Below, in pieces: positions 1-10,701 of a DNA stretch of 64,000 nucleotides. A model generated the notes under the pieces. That model was not told the origin of the DNA. It ran no database searches and saw only the letters and a program-made list of their open reading frames with translations. The stretch is from the NCBI GenBank assembly GCA_008477525.1, contig SPDT01000005.1, forward strand, positions 1,116,001-1,180,000. Reading direction: 5' to 3'. This DNA comes from Hypomyces perniciosus (taxonomy: Eukaryota > Ascomycota > Sordariomycetes > Hypocreales > Hypocreaceae). Each line of letters starts with the position of its first letter. The first letter of the stretch is position 1. The position numbers and the translations under genes were made by a program.

Positions 1-414
1 GGGGTTATAAGAGATGGAATGCGTTGTTTGATCCTGCATCTTGTCGTAAGATTGACATCACTGAACATGACCGTCCCAGAATTGAGGCATTGATCAAGTC
101 GATCTGTGATTCGGAGATGGCATTATATAAGACTGCAAGCGAGATTAGGTTTTATATTGTTCCGATGGAACCTGGCCGTGGTAAGATGTCTCGATTTCAT
201 TCAGTAAGTAATCTGACACTTGTTTTAAGACAACACTCCCTCAGTGGCCCGCTACAAGCAATTTATGTCTGTGTTCCGAAGGCATCACGGTAACCCAAAA
301 GAGATCCCTGATATCGACAGGTCATGTGAGATAACGCTAGAGCACGGTATTGATGGCTGGCTCCATTGGGGGGTTGAAGAGTGGATTCGTTGGTTTGGGA
401 ATCTGCCTTGGTAG
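1..414 (+). CDS. 3' end of an unrecognised protein gene (cut by window edge)
   Basis: A reading frame is open from the left edge (position 3) to an apparent donor near 204-208 and seems to resume around 244-246, ending at TAG 412-414. The second piece is rich in Trp and charged residues (for example GWLHWGVEEWIRWFG) and reads like a real C-terminus. The exact junction is uncertain: GTAAGT at 204 gives the wrong phase for the downstream frame, whereas GT at 208 with AG at 243-244 keeps phase but makes a very short 37 nt intron. The gene may therefore be degenerate. I do not recognise the family. The rest of the gene lies to the left of the window. Confidence 0.35.
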
Positions 415-637
415 CGTTCCAGCTTCGCAGCACAATGCGTTTATTTCGTTGGCCTTTAGTTGTTTCACGTAGGCATCCTAAACATGAAAGCCACAGCATA
501 TTAAGCTCTCGAGTTGCAGCCCACTCTGGTCTAGTCTGTGATTACCCCCATAGCAATATTCTATTTAAATTAACGAGTCCCTCTCCGACTCATCATCTCT
601 TCATCTTTATCACTAGAACTCAATAGCATTAACAACA

Positions 638-901
638 ATGGAGCTTCTCAAACTTGTTTATTATATCTTTGCACTTTCTCTTTTACTTACCTGGGGTTTC
701 ATTCGTCATCGGCGCCAATCCAGAATCCCGCCTCTTACAAATCCTATTATTTACGTCTTGACTGAGGTCAAGGTATATCCAGGTTTCTGTCTTAAAATGA
801 ATATTACTAATGCTTGACAGACTGTTAGTGAAGAAATCGAGCTTGGGGCTAATCTTGATGATAATGAGACTATTACGTGGGTGGAAACAGGGCGGGTGTA
901 A
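638..901 (+). CDS. Small single-pass membrane protein, two exons (71 aa)
   Basis: Exon 1 is 638-772 and exon 2 is 821-901. The intron 773-820 (48 nt) starts GTATAT, carries a TTACTAAT branch-like site and ends TTGACAG. Joined, the exons encode 71 residues: a hydrophobic segment at about residues 5-22 (LVYYIFALSLLLTWGF), a basic stretch (RHRRQSR), then an acidic C-terminal tail (SEEIELGANLDD). The start is the first ATG after a pyrimidine-rich leader with a CAACAATGG context. No family is recognised. It could be a small ER or plasma-membrane peptide, or the relic of a longer protein. It converges on the methyltransferase gene, with only 10 bp between the two stop codons. Confidence 0.5.
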
Positions 902-911
902 ATAATATTAT

Positions 912-2087
912 TCAATACTGTATTGAGGAAGAAGTAGAAAGAAGGAAGAAGTAGAAAGAAGGAGAAAGAAGAAGAGTGTTTTGGAAGTTCAATTTGCATC
1001 CAGAGGTTTCATTCCCCAGACTCGAGTACTGCTGAAAGTTAGCAGGGAAAGGATACGCCATATAGAGCACATACACAATGATCGGTATTGAACCGTCTTG
1101 TAACTCCCGCGTCATGCCTATGGCTTGCTGTAGAATGTCTTCCATACTTCGTCCAATGAAAGACAACGGGCTTGCTATAAGGCCATGGATATCTATATCA
1201 CCAAGGCTGTCTTTGTCTTCGTCAGATGTGAACAGCTGGTACTCTTTCATCTGAATATCCGCGAATCCGGCTTCAGTCATAAAGCAAGCCATATTGTTGG
1301 CTAGCAGTGATCTCCCTGACTTCAACTCGGCATCTTTAAGGTCCTTTTCGAATTCAAGCCATTTTTTATGCTTTGTACCTGGCTGGAATCTGAACTCGGC
1401 ATGTTCAAGGTAGCCACCAGGTGCCAAGCAGCGCCATGCCTCATCCACCACACGCTGCCAATCCTTGATTCCATATAACTGTCGGATGTGTATAAAGTCC
1501 ACGTTCTTGTAAGTCCATGGAAACTTCTCTGCATCGTCTAAGACTGCCCTAACGTTTACAGCTGTCAAAGGTTGGCCAGGAATCATGACATCTGTTGCAG
1601 TTATTATGGCAGCTGGAAAACGGTTTCCGAAATCGCTACAGTTCGTTAGCTAACTCTATTATTAGGAATAGTGTCAGGTACCTTGCCCAGTGATACTGGC
1701 CGGATCCAATATCAAGAACATGTCTGAATTTGGCTATTGGCGCATAGAATAGCTGACGATCTTCAGCGACCCATGCTTCCGAACTAAATTGCTGTTTAGA
1801 CAGGTTCTATAAGGCAATAACGTATAAACTCACATTAAACTTTCCGATTTTTCATTTTTGTCGTCGCTCGGTTGCCTGTTGCAGTCAGCTACCGCACAAT
1901 AAGGTTAGGAGCCCAAGTTCACAGACCAACGGTCAAACCCATCTACATCTGCATCGTCTGAGTAGAAGTGAAAGCGCCGATATTTCCTGTTATTCCGGTA
2001 CAACGTCGTTATTAATTCTTCGTCGATAGAAGTATCTGATGCAGAGTCATCATCAAAGCCTTCATCCTGGAATTCTTGGTCAGACAT
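912..2087 (-). CDS. LaeA-like SAM-dependent methyltransferase
   Basis: Four exons fit one continuous frame: 2087-1939, 1875-1834, 1783-1682 and 1635-912, with introns of 63, 50 and 46 nt, giving 338 aa. The first donor (GTTTGA) is the least certain. The SAM-binding motif I is readable at about residues 86-95 (VLDIGSGQYH), followed by the family pattern of a DDAE...WTY...DFIHIRQL...DW block and APGGYLEHAE. An acidic N-terminus and an FHFY stretch precede the catalytic domain, as in LaeA/TAM-domain methyltransferases of filamentous fungi. Such proteins regulate secondary metabolism or modify metabolites; which applies here cannot be told. The last 25 residues are encoded by a purine-rich repeat (plus-strand GAAGGAAGAAG) and look unlike the family, so the C-terminus may be eroded. 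It is divergent from the transcription-factor-like gene at 2602. Confidence 0.75.
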
Positions 2088-2601
2088 GCTAGTCTGGGTT
2101 ACACCAAACGTCGCCGTCCTGGTAGTGTGGGCTTCAACAGAATATACAGATTAAATATCAAGACTCACTTTACCAGCTTTCTCGGGCAATTAGGGATATT
2201 AATATATATTCTCAATGGCACAATGGATGCATAACAATCATCCAAGCCATATCACGGTCTAGGGATCGACTGGGAAACATCCAAGACAGCCAGTCCACTT
2301 GACTCATCGTAGTCCGGTGCCACTTGCATGATAATTTTCATTCACTGCATAGCAACTGGTCTTTGGGTGGATTGGCGGCTGAATGGATATGCATCACTTC
2401 CCCCTTGTCTAGGAATACAAACCCCTAAACCGGGATGGCCCCTGTGTTTGAGGAAGGAAGCAATATCCCCTGTCGCAGGATAGAACGCATAACCACTTAG
2501 CACTCTGTCGGAGTGCGCACTTCATTTTTTCCAGTCGAGTGGTCAGTGCGACATCCTTGGGTTAAATAGCAGCTTCCATTCGTAGACTTGGAATCATAAG
2601 C
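2088..2601. promoter_or_regulatory. Divergent intergenic region, methyltransferase / transcription-factor-like gene
   Basis: 514 bp separate two divergently transcribed genes, so both promoters must lie here. On the plus strand a weak TATA-like GTTAAATAG lies about 40 bp upstream of the ATG at 2602. No longer conserved element or repeat is recognised. Confidence 0.4.
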
Positions 2602-3995
2602 ATGCCAAACATCATATCCAGATACTATACAGCATCAGTCTCCTTAATTCTCATTTTACTCTTAAACTGCCTCCAACCCCCGCTATTACTTTTGCCTCGT
2701 CTACCAAACGAAAAAATGACCGGAATAGCATCGTTGAAGGCCAATAAGTTTTCACTCAATCAAGATCAGAGGCATGCATTGTCCCTCCCGCAGGGGGTAG
2801 AAGGAGAGCTAAATCTTTGGATCTTATGCTTCAAACAAAGTTTTTTGGTAGCATATCCTCTACTGACACCGACTACGGTGGACGCAATGCAGTCGTTCGA
2901 GTCCAGTACTTTGCAGCCGGGCGAGCAATTGGAGCTTTCCCTCATCCTCAGATTGGGCGCTATTATATCGAACAAGCCGCTGCAATTCGCCGAGTGGACT
3001 GATGATCTTTTGTTGAAAGTCGAGATGCGGACTCAGCAACCCACTATGGAGATGAGAGATATCCGAGTTCTTGTACTCGCAGTTCTTTTGTTTGTATACT
3101 TATCTTTGGAAGACGGTCGTCGAAATAGTTACATGTACCGCATCTGCCTAGATATGCAACAGATGATGTAAGCTTGCCGCGCGATGCTGTGCCTATGACA
3201 ATTGCTAATCTTTGGGATTTTAGACAAGAAAAAAAGGTGGACATGACTGACCGTGACAACTTTCTGACGGTTTGGACAGCCGTCTTCCTTATTCTGTGAG
3301 TCACAACCATAGGAAACAATAATAGGTCTTCGCTAAACATCATTTAGTGAGATCCAACCTTGGATGTTCCTCTCCTCCGTTTTGCCGATTTTAAATCATC
3401 CATTAATGCTAGATCAGAACCTACTTGAATCACCATATTTTTATCGGAAGGTCCAACTTGCGCGCAGTGTCGCTGTACTTTGCGGAAACCTCAGCAACTC
3501 ACTTCCAGAGTTAAAAGTACGCCTTAACGACTTGGACATGTTAGTCCAAACTAGCAATGGATGTGCCAATCGTTATTTTAAAGCTCACCTATGTAATATG
3601 AAGGCGCTCTTCCTTCGTGATTTCGGTGGAAACGAAGCTGCTTCAGCCGAGGAACGATGCGAGGCTTTCAAGCTAGAAGCGGACGCTTCAGTGGAGTTTG
3701 TGCGCACTATCACTGCCTCCCCGAAGCTTACTACGTTATGCTTTGCGGATCAGTAAGTTTGCAGGCATTTCCGACAACCTATATGCTCATGAGTTAATAT
3801 AGGGCACTTGATCATCTTATGCGTTTAGCTCAAGCTTGTCAGCACAAACTTATCGACCTCAACACTTGGAGAACTTTGCATTTCAGCGTTGATTGCTGGC
3901 TGAGGGAGATCAACCAGTATAAGGGTAGGCTGCGGCGACTGAAAACTTGGGAGAGATGGCTCATAACTGGGACAAGATTTGGCTTACAGGGTTAG
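2602..3995 (+). CDS. Fungal-specific transcription factor domain protein lacking a zinc cluster
   Basis: Four exons (2602-3167, 3224-3295, 3348-3752, 3803-3995) join in frame through introns of 56, 52 and 50 nt, giving 411 aa. From about residue 85 the helical pattern resembles the middle-homology/fungal_trans region of Zn2Cys6 regulators (LRLGAIISNK, then GNLSNSLPELKVRLNDL, FVRTITASPKL and ACQHKLIDL). No CX2CX6C zinc cluster is found in the first exon or upstream, and the N-terminus is unusually hydrophobic (LILILLLNCLQPPLLLLP), as if this were leader sequence. The in-frame ATG at 2716 is an alternative start. It may be a truncated regulator or one that acts without DNA binding. Pairing with the divergent LaeA-like gene suggests, but does not prove, a former metabolite cluster. 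Confidence 0.6.
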
Positions 3996-5212
3996 CGTCA
4001 TCTCTAATCTTCATCTACTTTGTTTCTCTTCTCTTTGCGCATAATGGAGACTAATTTGACGAGCTGTGTCAACGTCAGGAATGGCTTCAAGGCCGGATTC
4101 GGCACACAACCTCAGTCCGCAACCATTCATCCAGATGTTTATCCGTAACTGATATTCATGCTGTTTTATTTATCCTATTCTATTTATCCAGAATGGCTAA
4201 ACGCTAATTTATTATGTATTTAAACAACAGCCTTTCCCACTCAACTTAGGATCAGCAGAAGAGTATTAATTGAATCATTCCAAGTTATCTATGTGCTGTA
4301 AAGCTGTTGATCTGTGATTAATACTATAATCTCGCTTTCGAGGTACGCTGAGGTTGATTGCATGTGACGTTGTGGGAATGGGGACTGTCGTTGATGAGCG
4401 GGGTGAATTAACGTCTGGTTTGTAGCCGAAAAGATCAGGCATCGGTACCTTCAGGTTGCGAATTGATTTCTGCCATTTTGGTCCTGCAAACAGTTAGCTA
4501 CTTGCGTCTTTCAGTCGGGCTACATGCTTCTCCCAGACTTGCTTAATTTACGCGATTTCGGCTAGCTCTGCTTTATTTAGTGTCGCATTTAGCCGGGTGG
4601 ATCTGGACTATCCTCGGCGGATAAATGGGCAAGACTGTATTATCTCACGTGCGAGATCACGATACTGGTGCTTCTTTGTATAAAATAGCTGTCGACGGCT
4701 TAATTAACAGTAGATAGAACTCAGGCCAATATTAATTCACGATCCTGTGCCGTTCGCCACTCGATGTCGTGCCGGTGTACACTTAAAAGTGGAGATTCCA
4801 TCCAATAAGATCGCTCGAATTAATCCATAATATGACCAGAAAAGGCTGAGTACTTGATAATTAAGATGGAGGTAAATTCCGCTAAGCACGCTAAAAGTAC
4901 CAGAATGTGCAATATTCAGGGAACAGGGTGTACCAGGGCGTAATATATCATATCCAGTGAGCGTATTGGGTAATGTAAATGACTCCCATGTCGGCCGCTA
5001 TTATCTACATAGACTGGAAATTATTAGGTTTATTCTTGGCAATAATTCCATAGACATAAATCCCTACAGTAAAGAAGCAACACAATAGAGATGGCTAACT
5101 GAGGCGCTGGAGCTTCCTGCGAAAGCAATGCTGACTCTTTGTACGAGACGATTCATGTATATTTTATACCTAGGGTTTTCCTGACGGAGCTTAGACTAGC
5201 TACTCATCGGTG
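3996..5212. other. Intergenic, no gene seen
   Basis: About 1.2 kb, AT-rich with frequent stops in all frames. No conserved ORF, tRNA or repeat is recognised. It contains the 3' ends of the two convergent neighbouring genes. Confidence 0.5.
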
Positions 5213-7588
5213 TCAGTTGCCTGATTCGTGTGCTGCTCGTAATACCTCCACCATCTCGAGATACAAGTCTAGACATTCTTTCTTCCACCTCTCACCATTT
5301 GGAAAGACTTTCCTCCGCAACCTATTGACGCATGGAATCAATGGTTGATAGAAAGCCGAAAAGTGTTCTCCCACCGTATCGAGAAACATGCTTTCGTCAC
5401 CTACAGTACCAAGCTTCGAACGGGCAAGTTTCTGGTCATCTTCATAATTCCAGCTCTCGAACTCTGTTGGACCAATATCTTTACCCGGGCCGTTGTAGTG
5501 AATACATATCCAGAACAGTACCCAGAAGAATGACTCAAGATCATGCATGAAAGAATGTTGCTCACCCAATAGGGCGCCGATGGCCATGAAAGCTCTCGTG
5601 CCCGTCTTTCCCTTTGCTCCTGAGGTGCGCTCCCGTTGCACTCTAACAGCGAGATCAAGGTCGATCAAGAAAGCCGAATAAGAATTGTCCTCTTCGTCTT
5701 CATTAATCAAGAGATTGTTGATGGAGATGTCCCTGTGGAGAATGCCAGCCTTGTATAAGGACTCGTGCCCGTTAATGCAGCCCTCTAGCGCGGCAAGCAG
5801 AGCTACACGGGAGCTGGCTTTGTAGATTGGCTTCCCGTAGTCACAAAGAACAACCCGCCGATGTAACCGATTCAGCAGTGCACCAATGCTGGGTTTTGCT
5901 CGAGATGCTGAACAGGAGCGCTTGCTGGGCGGCAGAGCTACTCCTGTTTCATTGGACGGCCGCTTCACGCCAGCGCTGCTGCTGCGACCCTGGCGTGGCG
6001 TACCAACTGCGCTTGTACTTGGAGTCAGCCTTGAGCGACCCAGCCGATAATTCGTAGCTTTTGAGAGTTCCAGCCCCTTGCGAACATTCTTTGCAATATC
6101 ATCCTCAGCAGCGCCAACATGGACAGTCTCGTGATGATAATATCGCGCCACATTGATTACTCCTTTCTCGGTCGCCTCACGGAGCAGCTCGCCTTCCTCA
6201 ACTCGCTCCGTGTATTGCCATGAGTCTTTGATAACAAGCTGCGTGCTCGGATCTTTCTCATAATGGGCTTTCCAGCATGTTGTCGCCCGGCCGGCAATGC
6301 AGCGTGCGCGACTCATCACTCTATCGATGATGAGACGCTCTGTATGGCCGTTTCTTTCAATCTCGATGTACCGCTCATCACCAAATGTGATAATGGTGGG
6401 GTCGAATCCAAGCCCCTCCTCGCTCATCCAAAGAAATCCGAGAATGGTCGATACAAACTGCAGCCCATCTTTGTTGATGTCGAACTGTTCTGATGCAACC
6501 CCCCCCAGCCGATCAAACTCCCATATCCTCATCAGAGACCCACATAAGGTGAAGCCCACCACGAAACGACGAGTGTCTTGAGCAGCGAGCACTTCCCGCG
6601 CGTATCTCCCAAGATCAAGCCATGCTTTCGAGGCTGTGTCGGCTGAAGGATTACTCTTCAGCTCACCAGGAATGAGGATCTGCGACCAGTGACATTGAGA
6701 GTCTTTCCCAGCGTGAGGGTCGCTCACAAAACCGACGTCCATCTTGCGCTCTCCCGTGGATCCCTGTATTGGCTTATTTGGCTGTGCCAGTGGTCGGCGA
6801 CATGTTTGGGGTGGGTTGTGGCCCTCTGCGAGTGCTTCTATCTTCGCGATGACATCCGCAAACCAGCTCAAGACATCGTCCTGCTTTGCATCTCTGGGCC
6901 ACCCCTTCCACCCTTCACAGAAGAGTGGATCGTTGCCGTCCTTGCACCGTTGGAAAATGGCCTCTGACGTGGTGTCGAGATCTGCAATGCCTCCGAAGAA
7001 CGCCTCACGAAAACCAGGGAGCCCAACATAGAGGGGACCAAGCTCCTCCTTAAGGACCCTGTCAACATCCCGCCTGTACTCGGACGAGTTCGCGAAGCTG
7101 CTCGTATTGTGACACCATGGCGTCTGGAGGGAAGAGGCAATCGGCCGGGGAGGTGGGGTGGACTCGATGACGGCGATAGACACAAGATCCCAGATCAGTG
7201 TATCTTGAGGCTTGTCGGCAAAGGCTGCCTTGAGGAGAGGTTTGATACGGTCAAAGTCGAAATTATCAGACGTAACAGCAGAAAGAAGTCTCAGTAGATC
7301 GCTTTTCAGAGTACTATGACCTGTTCTGGAGGGTATTAAACTCGCAGCTGGGAGGTTTTGTAGAGCAACCAAAAGATTGAGGGAAAGATGTTGAAGGTCT
7401 GCAACAATCAGAAGGGTCTGCTAACGTTGCTTGTCCGACTTACCTTTATCGCCAAGCTGGGCAAGCGTGCCTGGGGTATAGGAGATATTTCTACCTTCGC
7501 AAACCGAATTGAACGAGGCGCGGAATGTATCGAGTCCATTTCCAATAGGGTTATCCTCAATGAGCTTTGATCTGGTTTGATCCGTCAT
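5213..7588 (-). CDS. FunK1-type fungal protein kinase (Pkinase_fungal)
   Basis: Two exons, 7588-7444 and 7398-5213, are separated by a 45 nt intron (GTAAGT...TTGCAG) and encode 776 aa. The ATG at 7588 gives an N-terminus (MTDQTRSKLIEDNPIGN) that flows in frame into the long exon. The N-terminal half has no catalytic motifs. The C-terminal part has a kinase catalytic loop, HRDISINNLL at about residue 603, a metal-binding site in the variant form LIDLDLA at about 628 (DLD for DFG), and a Ser-rich basic linker (SKRSCSASRAK) before it. This is the layout of the FunK1 family, expanded in multicellular fungi and often found in accessory DNA. Substrates are unknown. The ORF is intact. Confidence 0.8.
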
Positions 7589-7839
7589 GGCGAAGAAGGC
7601 TGTCGATGATCATGTTGTATTCGGTGATGGAAAGGGGCACACGCGCCTTTGGTGGCCGGGTTAGCGTTGTAAGACGCATGCGTTGAGCGCTTGCATGAGT
7701 CAGCGCGTTTTAACGGGTTGGAAAAATGGAACAAATCAAGCCAACCACGCTGAGCTCTGCTGGCAATCACAAGCCCATGACCCCACCATCTTTAAACAGA
7801 AGGAGCCCGGTGGCGGCTATCTGAAGCACCAGCTGGGAG

Positions 7840-8375
7840 TGAGGTACCAGTAACCTGCCAGATCGAATTGTTGAGTCACCAGTAACCCGCAAACACGGGC
7901 TACTGAGGTACCAGTAACTGTGCAGGTTGGCCTAAGCGGTTACTGGCAAATCCCAGAAAGTGAATCCCAGTAGCCTCCTGCTATAGGTTGCTGGTAGCCA
8001 GGGGGTGCTGGTAACCGCCCTAACCCACACGAACGCAGTTACTGGTATTCAGAAGCTACTGGTAACCGCCCAGACCTCGTTGCCAGTAACCGCCCAGGAG
8101 AAAGACTATGGAGTACTAGTAACCCACACATACCCAATGCCCGGTTACCAGCAATTCCGTTCTTAGTGAGTAGTGGGTACTGGTAACCACCGAGGAGAAA
8201 GACATGAAGTACTAGTAACTACACGTGCAAGGATGCGCAGTTACGGGTAATTTTATCATTGGTAAGTGGAGAGTTCTGGTAACCGCCTAGACACGATGGG
8301 GAGATGACACTTGGAAACAGGTGAGGTTACTGGTATACTAATGTAGCTCTCAGGTTGGCCGACCAGTAGCTCATC
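7840..8375. repeat. Array of degenerate CCAGTAACC / GGTTACTGG motifs spaced about 30 bp
   Basis: About 18 copies of a 9-11 bp core, accCAGTAACC or its complement GGTTACTGGt, occur in both orientations near 7846, 7878, 7910, 7938, 7966, 7986, 8008, 8036, 8057, 8082, 8114, 8143, 8178, 8210, 8238, 8274, 8325 and 8360. Spacing clusters near 30 bp. A longer higher-order unit of about 96 bp is visible: the block with GGAGAAAGAC and TACTAGTAAC near 8095-8125 recurs near 8192-8220. No ORF spans it. Its role is unknown (protein-binding array, decayed minisatellite, or element end). Confidence 0.75.
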
Positions 8376-10701
8376 CCACATTGGCATTTCATTGCTCATG
8401 ACCATAAGACTTGGATACCGAGAGTGCACACGAGATATCAATTATGAGCTTCATGGCAGGTCGCATATGAACGTCTTGCACACTTCCAGCCGCGAGCAAA
8501 GCGGATTCATACAAATAAAAATTAATCGAATTGATTCGACAACAATGGTCTATCCTTTAATAAATACAGAAGCTAGTAATCGATTCTATCAACGCAGACG
8601 GAGACATAACTAGAATGATATGGTTACCTTAATACTCCATATTTAGATAATCACTCCGTGCGGAGTACTCAGTCTTGGTATCCATGTCGGGATAGTGTCA
8701 CGGCAGGGAAGGGCAGGTCGGGGCAGATAACGTTGTTGTGCCGTGAGGAGCAAGAAAGCCCTGGGGCTCGACGGAAAGCTATAGCTACGGGTTACGCGCT
8801 GGCGCTTGGGCACGTGACCAGGCGCTAACTTCGTGTCATGGTTGGTACCGTCACAGATAGCCAGATCTATTTATCTCCCTTTCCCACGTGGCTTGCCCAA
8901 ATTCATTCACCACCAGCTCCTCAGCCTCTTCAAAAGTCCGCTTCCCCCGAGGTTCTCGACACTCACCCAGGTTGATGCCCATATGACCTTAAATTCAATG
9001 GATCCATTCGATTCTCGTCATGTCTCGCCTAAGCGCATGAACTTATATTCCTGACTACTGCTCGTCGAAACTCGATTTTTAGACACGGCATTGAGCAGCG
9101 GGTATTCTTCCTCCTCCTTTAGCTCCTGCGTCGCAAGGTTCCTCGCTGCTGCTCGCGGACGCAATCAGTTCAGATACTGTCTGATGCTAGGGCTCGCGGC
9201 AATCGAGCTGAAGAGTTCCGCTCCCTGTAAAACGTTGTAGGCCTCCTGAATGCGTGACCCATCTTGAGTTGTGAGCGGTAAAGAAGCAGGCCTCTACGGC
9301 CGGCGAATACGCCTGCACTTTTTCCATTTCATATACCCTTGCATCTTGCGTCTCGCCATACGCCTTCACTTGCGTCCTCCGCGAATCCTGTTTCTTCCCT
9401 TCCCTACGAGTCGAGTTGCATCGCAAACCGCAGCCGAGCCGGGAACTTGCGCCCTTTCCCAACAGGATCTGGACTAACCGCAAATCCAGGCACGATTACC
9501 AGACCACCTGACTCTGCAACATCGTCTTGGGGCAACCAATCTTCAGGGGTTCAGACATGAGCCGTGGCGCGGGAAGCTGTGTATCCGAAAATCGTACGAT
9601 TTGACACAGCTTGCTGGGAAGCTTGGGAGACGATTTTCCCGCTCTCGTGGGGCTGCGGGCATGCAGCTGAGGGGGATAAACGAATATCACCCAAGTCAGT
9701 GAATCACTACATAACAGGATTGCATTCGCTGTAGATATGGTCGCAGACCGCGGGCCAACACCGGTGGTACTCTTGTCGAATGGCGGTCTAATGGCATTGT
9801 ACCGACTGTGAGAGTTCAGCCCGCCAACACCTAAACGAACCCAAGGTTCCGTTAGTCGTCTCGCCGCATGCACAGAAGGGGAGGCCGATGAAACCTCTGC
9901 GAAGCAAAAGGACCAGCTGGCTGAGTCTCGGCATGTGTCCGTATGGGCAAACCCTGCTAGGGCGGGGCAGACTTAAGCACGTCACCTAATCCCAGATGAG
10001 CTGTCATCGTCATAGGATCATTGAAGCATCCTGGGCATAGCCCTCGCCAAGTCGCTGGCGAGATTTAAGGAACTAGGACAGTCGTGGCCGTGGCGTCCCG
10101 TCGCCAGAGCGTCGATGGCGAAGATAAGTCGGGGCTCGATCAAGTTCAGCGAATGATAGTTCTTCCGCCTCTAAGGCGTCAAGAGAAAGGTAGGAAAGCC
10201 CTTTGGCGGAGACAAGCGACAAGCTAGAGGAATAGGCGGGCAAAGGTGTGGTGGTATGCGAAGCCGACGGGTGGAATACCGGGATCATGATCCTAACCTG
10301 TATATGCAGTAGGGAGGGGAAGGGCGGTTGTGCGAGGGGGGCGCAGTTAGATAAGGAGAGAGCTTTCAGGTGGAACACGGCGGACAGAAGGGCGAGGAGA
10401 CGGAGAGAGAGGCAGAGGAGAGTGGGATATAGGTTGAGGGGAAACGGTGGGCGTTCTTATAGAAATACTTTAAGAAGCGGGAGGTCGAAAGTTTGGGGGG
10501 AAGGTGGGAGGCTTGTCTGAGTTGGAAGGCGGTGGAGGGCGGCAGGAATTTGTAGCGGCTGACTTGAACTGAACGCTCTCTTTGTTAAGTATATTGTTCA
10601 AACAGGGACCATTACAAGAATATTTGTCTTCATTTGCATGCTTAAGGGTTCACGGAGTAGCTGGCTAACAGATAGCCATCCTCTGCGTTATGAGATACAT
10701 A
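8376..10701. other. Gene-poor spacer with unassigned ORFs
   Basis: No confident gene. A TATA-like TATTTAT (8869) and a pyrimidine-rich tract (8870-8950) could be a plus-strand leader for a very short ORF at 8998 (18 codons). A minus-strand ORF at 10073-10378 (101 aa) lies downstream, in the minus sense, of a plus-strand GA-rich tract at 10375-10520 that would be a CT-rich leader on the minus strand. This could be a small gene but has no recognised similarity. The ORFs on both strands at 9187-9985 overlap and show no family features. A TACTCCGT-type palindrome half sits at 8655-8669. Confidence 0.35.

Noticed and set aside
10248..10520. Arg/Gly-rich plus ORF
   Set aside because: Encoded by a GA-rich low-complexity tract, more likely leader DNA of a minus-strand transcript.
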